This document shows positions 1 through 8,909 of a stretch of DNA of 34,162 nucleotides, in pieces. Within the stretch, counting starts at the first letter, position 1. The number at the start of each line of letters is the position of its first letter. The stretch is from Dehalococcoidia bacterium (GTDB taxonomy: Bacteria; Chloroflexota; Dehalococcoidia; Lucifugimonadales; UBA3495), in contig JAJDWF010000135.1 of assembly GCA_022825745.1 (NCBI GenBank), positions 1 through 34,162 on the forward strand, read 5' to 3'. A model generated the notes under the pieces. The model made no database searches. It was not told the DNA's origin and saw nothing but the letters and a program-made list of their open reading frames with translations. The position numbers and the translations under genes are program-made.

Positions 1-246
1 CAGGTGGTCCAGCAGCCCACGAAGGTCGTCCACAAATGACGCGGCCCCCGGACCCTCCGGCACGTCCAGCGAATGGCCGAACCCGCGATGGTCGAATGTG
101 ACGCACTGGTACCGCTGGGAGAAGAATGGAATCTGCTGCCACCAGCTGAGCAGGTTGCCGCCGGCGCCGTGGGCGAACACGATGGCGTCGCCCTCGCCGT
201 AGCATTGGTAGTGCAGGTCGGTCCCGTTGATTTTCGCGCTGCTCAC
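1..246 (-). CDS. Alpha/beta hydrolase, N-terminal part (cut by window edge)
   Basis: The reverse strand encodes about 82 residues of an alpha/beta hydrolase N-terminus; the rest lies beyond base 1. The oxyanion-hole segment FAHGAGGN is visible, followed by TFDHRGFGHS, the strand-turn typical of this fold before the nucleophile elbow, which is outside the window. I chose the GTG at 246 because GAGGTG lies 5 bases upstream; an in-frame ATG at 267 would add seven residues. Substrate unknown: the fold covers esterases, C-C hydrolases, haloperoxidase-like enzymes and others. It is divergent from the Uma2-type gene at 418. Fold confident, function open. Confidence 0.75.
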   Translation of the reverse strand, partial: MSSAKINGTDLHYQCYGEGDAIVFAHGAGGNLLSWWQQIPFFSQRYQCVTFDHRGFGHSLDVPEGPGAASFVDDLRGLLDHL

Positions 247-349
247 GTGGACACCTCGAGCGTGCATGTTTCATATCCGATGTTCGCGCCGATTCTAGCA
301 CGGATGGGATGTAGCGCCGGCCGGGATCGGCTATTGATTCGGCAGGCGG

Positions 350-355
350 TATAAT
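350..355 (+). promoter_or_regulatory. Candidate -10 element (TATAAT) upstream of the Uma2 gene
   Basis: A perfect TATAAT lies 62 bases before the ATG at 418, in the context GGTATAATGG. No good -35 hexamer is present at 16-18 bases spacing, so this is only a candidate promoter for the Uma2-type gene and perhaps the acyl-CoA ligase behind it. Confidence 0.35.
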
Positions 356-417
356 GGCGCTGGACTAGACGGCCGATTTGGCCGGCCACCACCACCGACC
401 GTAGCAGGGGTGCATCC

Positions 418-1056
418 ATGACCACGGCCACGAAATCACGCATTTGGCAGGACAACGCGCTGGTGATTGATCCCAAGCACTTGGGCATCTCGGCATCCGG
501 CCGGGATCTGGAAAAACTGTTCGTCGATTTCTGCAACCGCAACGCCCAGAATACTTGGCAGTTCGAACTGAGTCCGGACGGAGAGATAATCGCAATGCCG
601 CCAGTGCATCATCCCAGCGATGACCATGAGAATCAAACCGCCACCAGGCTGACCCTTTACACAGACGACTATGGTGGTCAGGCCAGAAACTCCAATGCGG
701 CGTTCCTAATGCCCAGCGGCGGTGTGCTCGTGCCCGATGCCTCGTGGACTTCTCAGGAAAAGTGGGACGCACACTCCCACATCGCCGGCGACGCGCACCC
801 GTTATGTCCCGATTTTGTGGTGGAAATCCGCTCAACCTCCGACAACCTGGCTCCGCTGCAAGCCAAGATGCAACTGTACCTGGAAAACGGCGTCCTGCTG
901 GGCTGGCTCATTGACCCAGCCAACCGGCGAGTGTTTGTGTACCGAGCGGGACGGGAAGAACCCGAGCAACTGGACGATCCGGCCACTCTGTCAGGCGAGA
1001 GCGTGCTGCCCGGCTTCGTGTTCGACGTCGCTCGCTGGATCTTCGAACGCAACTGA
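418..1056 (+). CDS. Uma2-type (DUF820) putative restriction-endonuclease-fold protein
   Basis: This 212-residue protein has the Uma2/DUF820 pattern: VLVPDASW in the middle, PDFVVEIRS near residue 140, and GWLIDPANRRVFVYR in the C-terminal half. In this family these segments carry the PD-(D/E)XK active-site core (Asp of VPDA, Glu of VVEI). Members are common in Cyanobacteria and Chloroflexota in many copies per genome; their biological role is poorly known, with nuclease activity inferred from fold. AGGGG precedes the ATG. The stop at 1056 is 15 bases before the start of the acyl-CoA ligase, so they are probably co-transcribed, although Uma2 genes often sit beside unrelated genes. Confidence 0.88.
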   Translation: MTTATKSRIWQDNALVIDPKHLGISASGRDLEKLFVDFCNRNAQNTWQFELSPDGEIIAMPPVHHPSDDHENQTATRLTLYTDDYGGQARNSNAAFLMPSGGVLVPDASWTSQEKWDAHSHIAGDAHPLCPDFVVEIRSTSDNLAPLQAKMQLYLENGVLLGWLIDPANRRVFVYRAGREEPEQLDDPATLSGESVLPGFVFDVARWIFERN

Positions 1057-1071
1057 ATGCGGAGGTATGCC

Positions 1072-2784
1072 ATGACCGGTTCGATCGATCCCCGCAGCAC
1101 CATAGGCGACGTTCTGGACCAGCAGGCCGAGCGCTTCGGCGACCGCGATGCCTTCGTGCACGTCGAAACCGGGGCGCGATACACCTACTCGCAGTTCCGC
1201 GCTGAGGTGGACCGGGTCGCTCGGGGGTTCCTGGCCCTGGGCATCCAGCGGGGCCAGCACGTGGCGATTTGGTCCACCAACTACACCGAATGGGCCCTCT
1301 GCCAGTTTGCCGTTGCCAAGATCGGCGCGGTGCTGGTGAACGTCAACCCCGCCTACCGCACCCGTGAGCTGGCCTACTTGTTGGAGCAGTCGAAGGTCGC
1401 CGCCCTGGTAATGATTGGTCAGTTCCGCGCCCCGGTCCTCACCGGCCGCTCCTCCGACTTTGTGGCAATGGTGAACGAGGCGGTCCCCGAGTTGAAGGAC
1501 TCCCATCCGGGCGAATTGTCGTCTTCCCAATTTCCCAACCTGAGAAACGTAATCTACATTCCTCCCCCGGCGGAACCGACGGCCACGCCGCCCGCCGGGA
1601 TGTGGGCCTGGAGCGAGGTCGTAGAGCGGGGCCGGGCAACCGGCGAATCCGAATTGGCGCGGCGGCAAGCCGTCTGTAACCCCGACGACGTGGTCAACAT
1701 CCAATACACCTCCGGGACCACGGGCAACCCCAAGGGAGCCATGCTCACTCACCATAACCTGGTTGCCAACGCGCTATACGTCGGGGACGGAATGAAAATG
1801 ACCGAGGACGACCGGCTGTGCATCCCGGTGCCCTTTTACCATTGTTTCGGCTGCGTTCTGGGCAACCTGGGCTGCGTAACCCACGGGTCAACCATGGTGG
1901 TGCCGGCCGAGTACTTTGATCCCCTCAAGACGCTGACCGCAGTCGCCCGGGAGAGGTGCACCGTCCTCTACGGCGTTCCCACGATGTTTATCGCACAGCT
2001 TGGACATCCTGAGTTCGATACATTCGACCTTTCGTCGCTGCGCACCGGCATCATGGGCGGGTCACCTTGCCCCATAGAGGTCATGCGACAAATAATCGAC
2101 CGGATGGGCGCTGACGAGCTAACCATCTGCTACGGGCTGACCGAGGCCTCGCCGATAATTACCCAGACCCGGATCGGCGACCCTGTCGAGCGCCAGGTGT
2201 CCACCGTGGGGGTGGCGCTGCCGGAAGTGGAAGTGAAACTGGTTGACCCGGAGACCGACCTGGAGGTGGCCGCAGGGGAACAGGGCGAGCTGTGCACCCG
2301 CAGCGTAATGGTGATGAGGGGCTACTACGACATGCCCGACGCCACCGCCGCCGCCATCGACTCCGACGGCTGGCTGCACTCCGGAGACCTCGCGACGGTC
2401 GATGCGGAGGGCTACTACAGGATAACCGGCCGGCTGAAGGACATGATTATCCGCGGTGGCGAGAATATCTACCCTACGGAGATCGAGGACCTTCTCTACG
2501 CCCACCCCAAGGTGCTGGACGTGCAGGTCATCGGCGTCCCCGACGAACGGTTCGGCGAAGAAGTCATGGCCTGGGTGATATTGAAGCCGGGGGAGACGGC
2601 GACGGAAGTTGAGATCCGGCGGTTCTTACGCGGCAAAATAGCCGACCACAAGGTCCCGCGCTACGTCAAAATGACCGCCGAGTTCCCCATGACCGTCACC
2701 GGCAAGATCCAGAAGTTTCGGATGCGCGAGATGGCGGTGGAAGCGCTGGGCCTGCAAGCGGCCAGCCGGATCGAAACGGCGTGA
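1072..2784 (+). CDS. AMP-forming acyl-CoA synthetase (ACSF2/FadD-like)
   Basis: A 570-residue ANL-superfamily enzyme that would activate a carboxylic acid to acyl-AMP and then acyl-CoA in the cytosol. The P-loop YTSGTTGNPKG begins at Tyr212, CYGLTEASP is the A5 motif, GWLHSGDLA and GRLKDMIIRGGENIYP are the A7/A8 hinge region, and TVTGKIQK near the C-terminus carries the catalytic lysine. Overall pattern matches the ACSF2-type medium-chain/fatty acyl-CoA ligases; the true substrate is unknown. The ATG at 1072 is preferred over 1057 because GGAGG (1061-1065) stands 6 bases before it. Its stop lies close to a convergent hydrolase gene, with only a weak 5-bp hairpin (2804-2817) between. Confidence 0.93.
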   Translation: MTGSIDPRSTIGDVLDQQAERFGDRDAFVHVETGARYTYSQFRAEVDRVARGFLALGIQRGQHVAIWSTNYTEWALCQFAVAKIGAVLVNVNPAYRTRELAYLLEQSKVAALVMIGQFRAPVLTGRSSDFVAMVNEAVPELKDSHPGELSSSQFPNLRNVIYIPPPAEPTATPPAGMWAWSEVVERGRATGESELARRQAVCNPDDVVNIQYTSGTTGNPKGAMLTHHNLVANALYVGDGMKMTEDDRLCIPVPFYHCFGCVLGNLGCVTHGSTMVVPAEYFDPLKTLTAVARERCTVLYGVPTMFIAQLGHPEFDTFDLSSLRTGIMGGSPCPIEVMRQIIDRMGADELTICYGLTEASPIITQTRIGDPVERQVSTVGVALPEVEVKLVDPETDLEVAAGEQGELCTRSVMVMRGYYDMPDATAAAIDSDGWLHSGDLATVDAEGYYRITGRLKDMIIRGGENIYPTEIEDLLYAHPKVLDVQVIGVPDERFGEEVMAWVILKPGETATEVEIRRFLRGKIADHKVPRYVKMTAEFPMTVTGKIQKFRMREMAVEALGLQAASRIETA

Positions 2785-2810
2785 GCCGGAGAGGATAGAT
2801 CGAGGTTTGC

Positions 2811-3707
2811 CTAAACCAACCCGCGCCTTTCAAGGAATTCCACAGTCAGCGCGGCGCACTGTTCGGGTTCTTCCATTTGCAGGAAGTGCGTGGTCTCGGG
2901 TACGAAGTCGTAGTCGAGATCGTCCAGCACGGAAAGGTCCATGCTTGGCATGAAGGAGAACCTGTGGGTGGGGTCGGCGCCAATGGCCTTTACCGGGCAG
3001 CCGGTCCGCCCCAGATCAAGTTCTATCGCCCAGCTGAAATAGTAAGTGACGGCCTGTGCCTCGTATTCCCGAGGGCAACGAAGTTCGAAGTCCCCGCCCT
3101 CGACCGGGCGGGTTATGGCAGCCACCAGAAGGTCAATCGCGCCCGGTTTGAACCGTCGGTAAGACGGTACTTCGCGCATGAGGTCGGCTAATTCGGCCCG
3201 GGATTTGAAGCGCGGCCTCCGGCGGCTGGCGTGCAGCGCCAACCGGGCGCATACACCTTCCATGTCGGCGGGCAGCCCACCCGGAGGGCATATTGGCGGG
3301 TCGAAAAGCACCAGCGCCTCGAAACCGCCCCGTTCCTGTGCATGCAGCAGAGCGACCGCGGCCGAAAAGGAGTGAAAGATGCCGATGGGGGGTTTGTTTC
3401 CGAATTGTTCCGCGATAGCCTGTAGTATGTTGTCCAGATCCAGTATGAAAGTGGGCACATTGTGGAGTCGCCGGTCGCCCGCGGAACTCAGCCCATGGCT
3501 TCGGTAGTCGTAGATGAACAGGTCAAATCGCTCGGTCAATAGCGACCAGAATGGGTAATAAGCTTCGGCCGCCAGTCCGTTGCCGTGGCTCAGGACGATC
3601 CTCGGGCCTTCGGGGTTCCCGTACCGCCGTAAACTAAGAACCGCTCCGTCATCCGTTGGCACGCCAAGCGCCAATGACGGAGCGGGCACTTTCCACTCGC
3701 TGGTCAT
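2811..3707 (-). CDS. Alpha/beta hydrolase with atypical nucleophile elbow
   Basis: A 298-residue alpha/beta-hydrolase: oxyanion loop SHGNG (residues 40-44), FIYDYRSHGLSS, then the elbow at 111-115, F-H-S-F-S, in place of the usual G-x-S-x-G. Ser113 sits where the nucleophile is expected and the late TTHFLQMEEPE supplies the catalytic His. It lies 12 bases behind the acyl carrier protein gene on the same strand, so the two are likely one transcript. That pairing suggests a thioesterase or acyl-transfer role on the carrier-bound chain, which is inference. No clear ribosome-binding site precedes the ATG at 3707, so translation may depend on the upstream gene. Confidence 0.82.
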   Translation of the reverse strand: MTSEWKVPAPSLALGVPTDDGAVLSLRRYGNPEGPRIVLSHGNGLAAEAYYPFWSLLTERFDLFIYDYRSHGLSSAGDRRLHNVPTFILDLDNILQAIAEQFGNKPPIGIFHSFSAAVALLHAQERGGFEALVLFDPPICPPGGLPADMEGVCARLALHASRRRPRFKSRAELADLMREVPSYRRFKPGAIDLLVAAITRPVEGGDFELRCPREYEAQAVTYYFSWAIELDLGRTGCPVKAIGADPTHRFSFMPSMDLSVLDDLDYDFVPETTHFLQMEEPEQCAALTVEFLERRGLV

Positions 3708-3719
3708 TTCAAGGGTGGA

Positions 3720-3953
3720 CTACCCAGCGTGGGCGTTCAGGTAACTTACCAGTTGCCCAATGTTTTCGATGGCGTGGGCTTCCTCGTCCTCCATGATCTG
3801 GCACTGGAATTCCGTCTCCACGGCCCTGGCCAGTTCGACTATGCCAAAAGAGTCGGTCAGGTCGAGAAACAAAGTGTCGGGACTGATGTCGCTCTCGCTG
3901 ATGTTGAGCTGTCGCGCCAGCAACTGAGTGACCCGTTCCTGTGTGTCAGCCAT
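3720..3953 (-). CDS. Stand-alone acyl carrier protein
   Basis: A 77-residue acidic protein with the acyl/peptidyl carrier fold. DLTDSFGIVELA contains the phosphopantetheine attachment serine (Ser35), in a D-S-F context instead of the common D-S-L. GGGGGGAG lies just upstream of the ATG at 3953; an earlier in-frame ATG at 3998 would add 15 residues of poor quality. No fatty-acid synthase genes are adjacent, so this is probably a dedicated carrier for a side pathway, paired with the hydrolase downstream. The 175-base gap to 4129 is a divergent promoter region shared with the tautomerase genes. Confidence 0.88.
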   Translation of the reverse strand: MADTQERVTQLLARQLNISESDISPDTLFLDLTDSFGIVELARAVETEFQCQIMEDEEAHAIENIGQLVSYLNAHAG

Positions 3954-4128
3954 GTCTTTTCTCCCCCCAAAAAAATTTTGTGAATAATAATGGTTCACCC
4001 CCCTCCGCGCAAGTCCCGATGCTGGCGGCCATTATGCGGCCGGTATAAGGACGTTCTCGTTGCCCCCACTTGCCCCGCTATGTTACCCTTTGACACGAAC
4101 CACCACCGGCGGATCCGGGGAAGTGTTG

Positions 4129-4458
4129 ATGATCACCTTCAACTGCACCATTCAGGAAGGAATAATTCCCGACGACTTGCGGCCCACTCTGGCTTCGGAG
4201 CTGGCCCGCATCAGCACCGGCATCCTTGGCGGCGCCCCCAACGAAGTATCGGTCCAGTGGATCGAGGTCCCCCACGGTTTCGGTTTCCGTGGCGGCGAGC
4301 TCTCCACCACCTCCGCCGTGCGCGGTGAAATCCCGCCCGGCTGCGACCAGGAGACCCGAGTCCGGTTGATGCAGACCATACAGGACCGGTGGATGGAACT
4401 GACCGGCTGCACCACCGCTGAACTGGTCGTGTCCGCCCGCGACCGGAGAGACAACTAA
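4129..4458 (+). CDS. Tautomerase-superfamily protein lacking Pro1
   Basis: A 109-residue protein with a beta-alpha-beta tautomerase layout: short first strand, a helix DDLRPTLASELARISTGILG, then VSVQWIEVPHGFGFRGG. The second half repeats the plan with a helix ETRVRLMQTIQDRWMELTG and strand AELVVSARD. Canonical members use an N-terminal proline as catalytic base; here the residue after Met is Ile, so this chain should lack the standard mechanism. GGGGAAG lies before the ATG at 4129; an upstream in-frame ATG at 4060 does not give Pro1 in a plausible context either (MPPLAPLCY followed by unrelated sequence). It is 23 bases from a Pro1-containing paralogue, which suggests a mixed complex. Family call moderate, function inferred. 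Confidence 0.7.
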   Translation: MITFNCTIQEGIIPDDLRPTLASELARISTGILGGAPNEVSVQWIEVPHGFGFRGGELSTTSAVRGEIPPGCDQETRVRLMQTIQDRWMELTGCTTAELVVSARDRRDN

Positions 4459-4481
4459 CCAACCCGACAGGAGCGAACACC

Positions 4482-4889
4482 ATGCCGTACTACCGCTGCA
4501 TCATCCCCAAGGACGCGCTCTCTTTCGAACAGCGCCAGGACATCGCCCGCGCCTTCACCGACATCCATTGCGGCAGCACCGGCGCGCCCCGCAGTTTCGT
4601 GTCCGTCGCCTTCTTTGAGACTCCCGACGGGGAGCAATCCGAGTTCGGCTCCGAGTACTACCTGGACGGTGGCAACCGCGCCGGCCGCTCTGAGGAAGTC
4701 AAGCAGCAGCTTCTTGCCGACCTGACCAACGCCTTCTCCGACATCGCCGGCGTCCCGGCAGAGCGGATTCCCGGCCGCATCAGGGAAAACCCGGCGTCCT
4801 GGACCATGGAAGGCGGTTTCGTCCTGCCCGAGCCCGGCCAGGAAGGCCCGGAGTGGTACGCCGAAGTGGCAGCGGCCGCCGCCGACTGA
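4482..4889 (+). CDS. Tautomerase-superfamily protein, cis-CaaD/Cg10062-like
   Basis: A 135-residue protein starting M-P-Y-Y, giving the catalytic Pro1. Aligned from memory with cis-3-chloroacrylic acid dehalogenase, it keeps His28 (FTDIH), the Arg pair of NRAGRSEE (Arg65 and Arg68, matching Arg70/Arg73) and the Glu of TMEGGF (matching Glu114), and ends with LPEPGQEG as in that family. The position matching Tyr103 appears to be Arg, in GRIRENP. That mix points to a hydratase/dehalogenase-like or tautomerase activity on a small unsaturated acid; dehalogenation cannot be claimed. AGGAG precedes the ATG. It follows the Pro1-less paralogue and ends at a hairpin terminator. Confidence 0.83.
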   Translation: MPYYRCIIPKDALSFEQRQDIARAFTDIHCGSTGAPRSFVSVAFFETPDGEQSEFGSEYYLDGGNRAGRSEEVKQQLLADLTNAFSDIAGVPAERIPGRIRENPASWTMEGGFVLPEPGQEGPEWYAEVAAAAAD

Positions 4890-4916
4890 GCGCGGCAGCA
4901 TAAGCAAAAGTAGCGC

Positions 4917-4940
4917 GGGGCGGGTTTTATTGCCCGCCCC
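4917..4940. terminator. Hairpin terminator between convergent genes
   Basis: GGGGCGGG and CCCGCCCC form a perfect 8-bp stem around an 8-base loop, 28 bases after the tautomerase stop. A T6 run follows on the + strand about 11 bases later. It lies between convergent genes ending at 4889 and 4945 and could serve both directions. Confidence 0.65.
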
Positions 4941-4944
4941 TGCT

Positions 4945-5331
4945 CTATTCCGTTTTTTGTCGCCCGGCGATTTCCAGCAGCAGCCCGACGAATGCAACGC
5001 CACCAGCTATCTCGTCGGCGAGTTGTGCTTCACTTAACCGAGCGGTGTAAAAGTTGTTGTGCAACCTGCGCTGTGCCCTGCGTAGTCCACCTTCCAATGC
5101 GTCCTGAACGTCAGCTTGGGCGTCAATAGTTCGCAGGATGTTTATCATACCGTTGTTCTTTGTTGGGTGTTGGGGCCGGATAGAGGCGGCGTGGCCCACG
5201 GCGTGGAGTGCATGAACAACCGCGCCCCAGACCAACTCGCCGGCCATAATCGCCGTCCTGGAGTCGCGCGCCAGCGGAACGGATGTAGCCAGCATCAGCT
5301 CCGCCAACGCGGCGTGTTCGTCTTCCGTCAT
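4945..5331 (-). CDS. Small helical PaREP1/HEPN-like protein, gene 2 of pair
   Basis: A 128-residue, mostly helical protein. The segment RRLHNNFYTARLSEAQLADEI resembles the LHxNFY motif of PaREP1/HEPN-like proteins, and GELVWGAVVHALHAVGHAA matches the first helix of that fold. HEPN-fold proteins are often RNases or nucleotide-binding partners in toxin-antitoxin and defence loci; a clear Rx4-6H active motif is only loosely present here (RRAQRRLH). Its ATG overlaps the stop of the upstream gene as ATGA, so they are translationally coupled. Function unknown; family assignment from pattern only. Confidence 0.6.
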   Translation of the reverse strand: MTEDEHAALAELMLATSVPLARDSRTAIMAGELVWGAVVHALHAVGHAASIRPQHPTKNNGMINILRTIDAQADVQDALEGGLRRAQRRLHNNFYTARLSEAQLADEIAGGVAFVGLLLEIAGRQKTE

Positions 5332-5786
5332 TCCGTTTCGGTTCCCACCCGCGCTCCATTTACAGTGGCTATGTACCTCCGCATAGAACCGAGATAATGA
5401 GCGTATTCGTGGGGCTCGAACCAGTAGCCTTCCACGTATTCATCATAGTCCACGTCATCGGGCATCTCGTAATGCTCCCGGTAGGTGTCCGCCATACTGA
5501 AGAATGCCCCGTTTCTGGGGTATTTCTCAGGAATCGTCAATGTTTCCAGCCGGTCGTTGCCGGCCATCGTGGGATCGGCGTGTACGTCCAGGTGGAAGGC
5601 GATCTTTCTGGCTTCCTCTGGAGTGGTACAGGGGAGGCCGTGCCGCTTTCCGGCGACCGCCAAGGCTTCCATCGCCGCCTGCCAGACCAAGCCGGCGCCT
5701 TCCCGGTAGTTCCCGTTGTTGATTTCCCGCTCAGCAGCGTCCAGCAGTTCCTCACCCGGCAAAGCGGCGGTCCGTTCCTTGACCAT
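5328..5786 (-). CDS. Small PaREP1/HEPN-like protein, gene 1 of pair
   Basis: A 152-residue protein whose first half (GEELLDAAEREINNGNYREGAGLVWQAAMEAL, written here as positions 10-41) is the helix pair typical of PaREP1/HEPN-like proteins, followed by a Tyr/Glu/Asp-rich C-terminus with HEYAHYLGSMRRYI. I chose ATG 5786 because GGAGG lies 9 bases before it; the longer frame to 5834 has no such site. It is the promoter-proximal member of a two-gene unit with the gene at 4945-5331 and divergent from secA. Two related helical proteins in one unit could form a heterodimer; a toxin-antitoxin role is possible but not shown. Confidence 0.6.
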   Translation of the reverse strand: MVKERTAALPGEELLDAAEREINNGNYREGAGLVWQAAMEALAVAGKRHGLPCTTPEEARKIAFHLDVHADPTMAGNDRLETLTIPEKYPRNGAFFSMADTYREHYEMPDDVDYDEYVEGYWFEPHEYAHYLGSMRRYIATVNGARVGTETE

Positions 5787-5883
5787 TGCGGCGTACCTCC
5801 ATTGACGTAGCGGTATTATCGCAGTTTGACCCACGCCTTGTCACCAATCCGCCTGCGCGCGCCCTGCGTAACCCCGGCAACCT

Positions 5884-5892
5884 TGCTATACT
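5884..5892 (+). promoter_or_regulatory. Extended -10 promoter for secA
   Basis: TGCTATACT is an extended -10 (TGn plus TATACT) 57 bases before the secA ATG. No good -35 is visible, as expected for extended -10 promoters. The same TGCTATA-T core precedes copA and the MFS gene at 22122. Confidence 0.5.
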
Positions 5893-5949
5893 GTGAGCAT
5901 ACCGCCGGATCGCTCCCCAGTTGAGGGCGACCCGGGGGAGGGTTCTCTT

Positions 5950-8609
<2,660 letters not shown>

Positions 8610-8613
<4 letters not shown>

Positions 8614-8840
8614 CTGCGGCGGAACAAGCGCCGCACGAACGTCAGCGGTTGCGGCTGCGGTTCTTCCATCGCGACAGGCTTGTTGCGACCCGAAGCCCAG
8701 CCCTCCGGGTCGCGCTCGAACGCGATGCGGCAGCCGGGCGCGCAGAAGTAGTAGGTCTGCCCCTCGAACTCGCTGGTCCCGCCGTTGGGATTCTCGGTAT
8801 CCACCTGCATCAGGCAGATGGGATCGGTTGCGGTTGCCAT
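8610..8840 (-). CDS. YHS-domain protein
   Basis: A 76-residue protein with the metal-binding YHS fold: DPICLMQVDTENP, then FEGQTYYFCAPGCRIAFERDPEGW. The cysteines of ICLM and FCAPGC are the usual ligand set. YHS domains are found alone or fused to heavy-metal P-type ATPases, and this gene lies 70 bases downstream of copA on the same strand, so a role in copper binding or delivery is likely. AAGGAG is well placed before the ATG. The basic C-terminal tail (VRRLFRRS) is unusual. The 3' end overlaps that of secA. Confidence 0.9.
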
Positions 8841-8909
8841 CGGGTTGCTCCTTTATCAGCGCGAGTCCTGGGCCAGGATTATACCAGTGTACTCACGTCC
8901 TCGGCTGCG

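Noticed and set aside
2804-2817. Hairpin GGTTT-GCCT-AAACC as terminator between convergent genes
   Set aside because: Only a 5-bp AT-rich stem, without a T-run; too weak to call.
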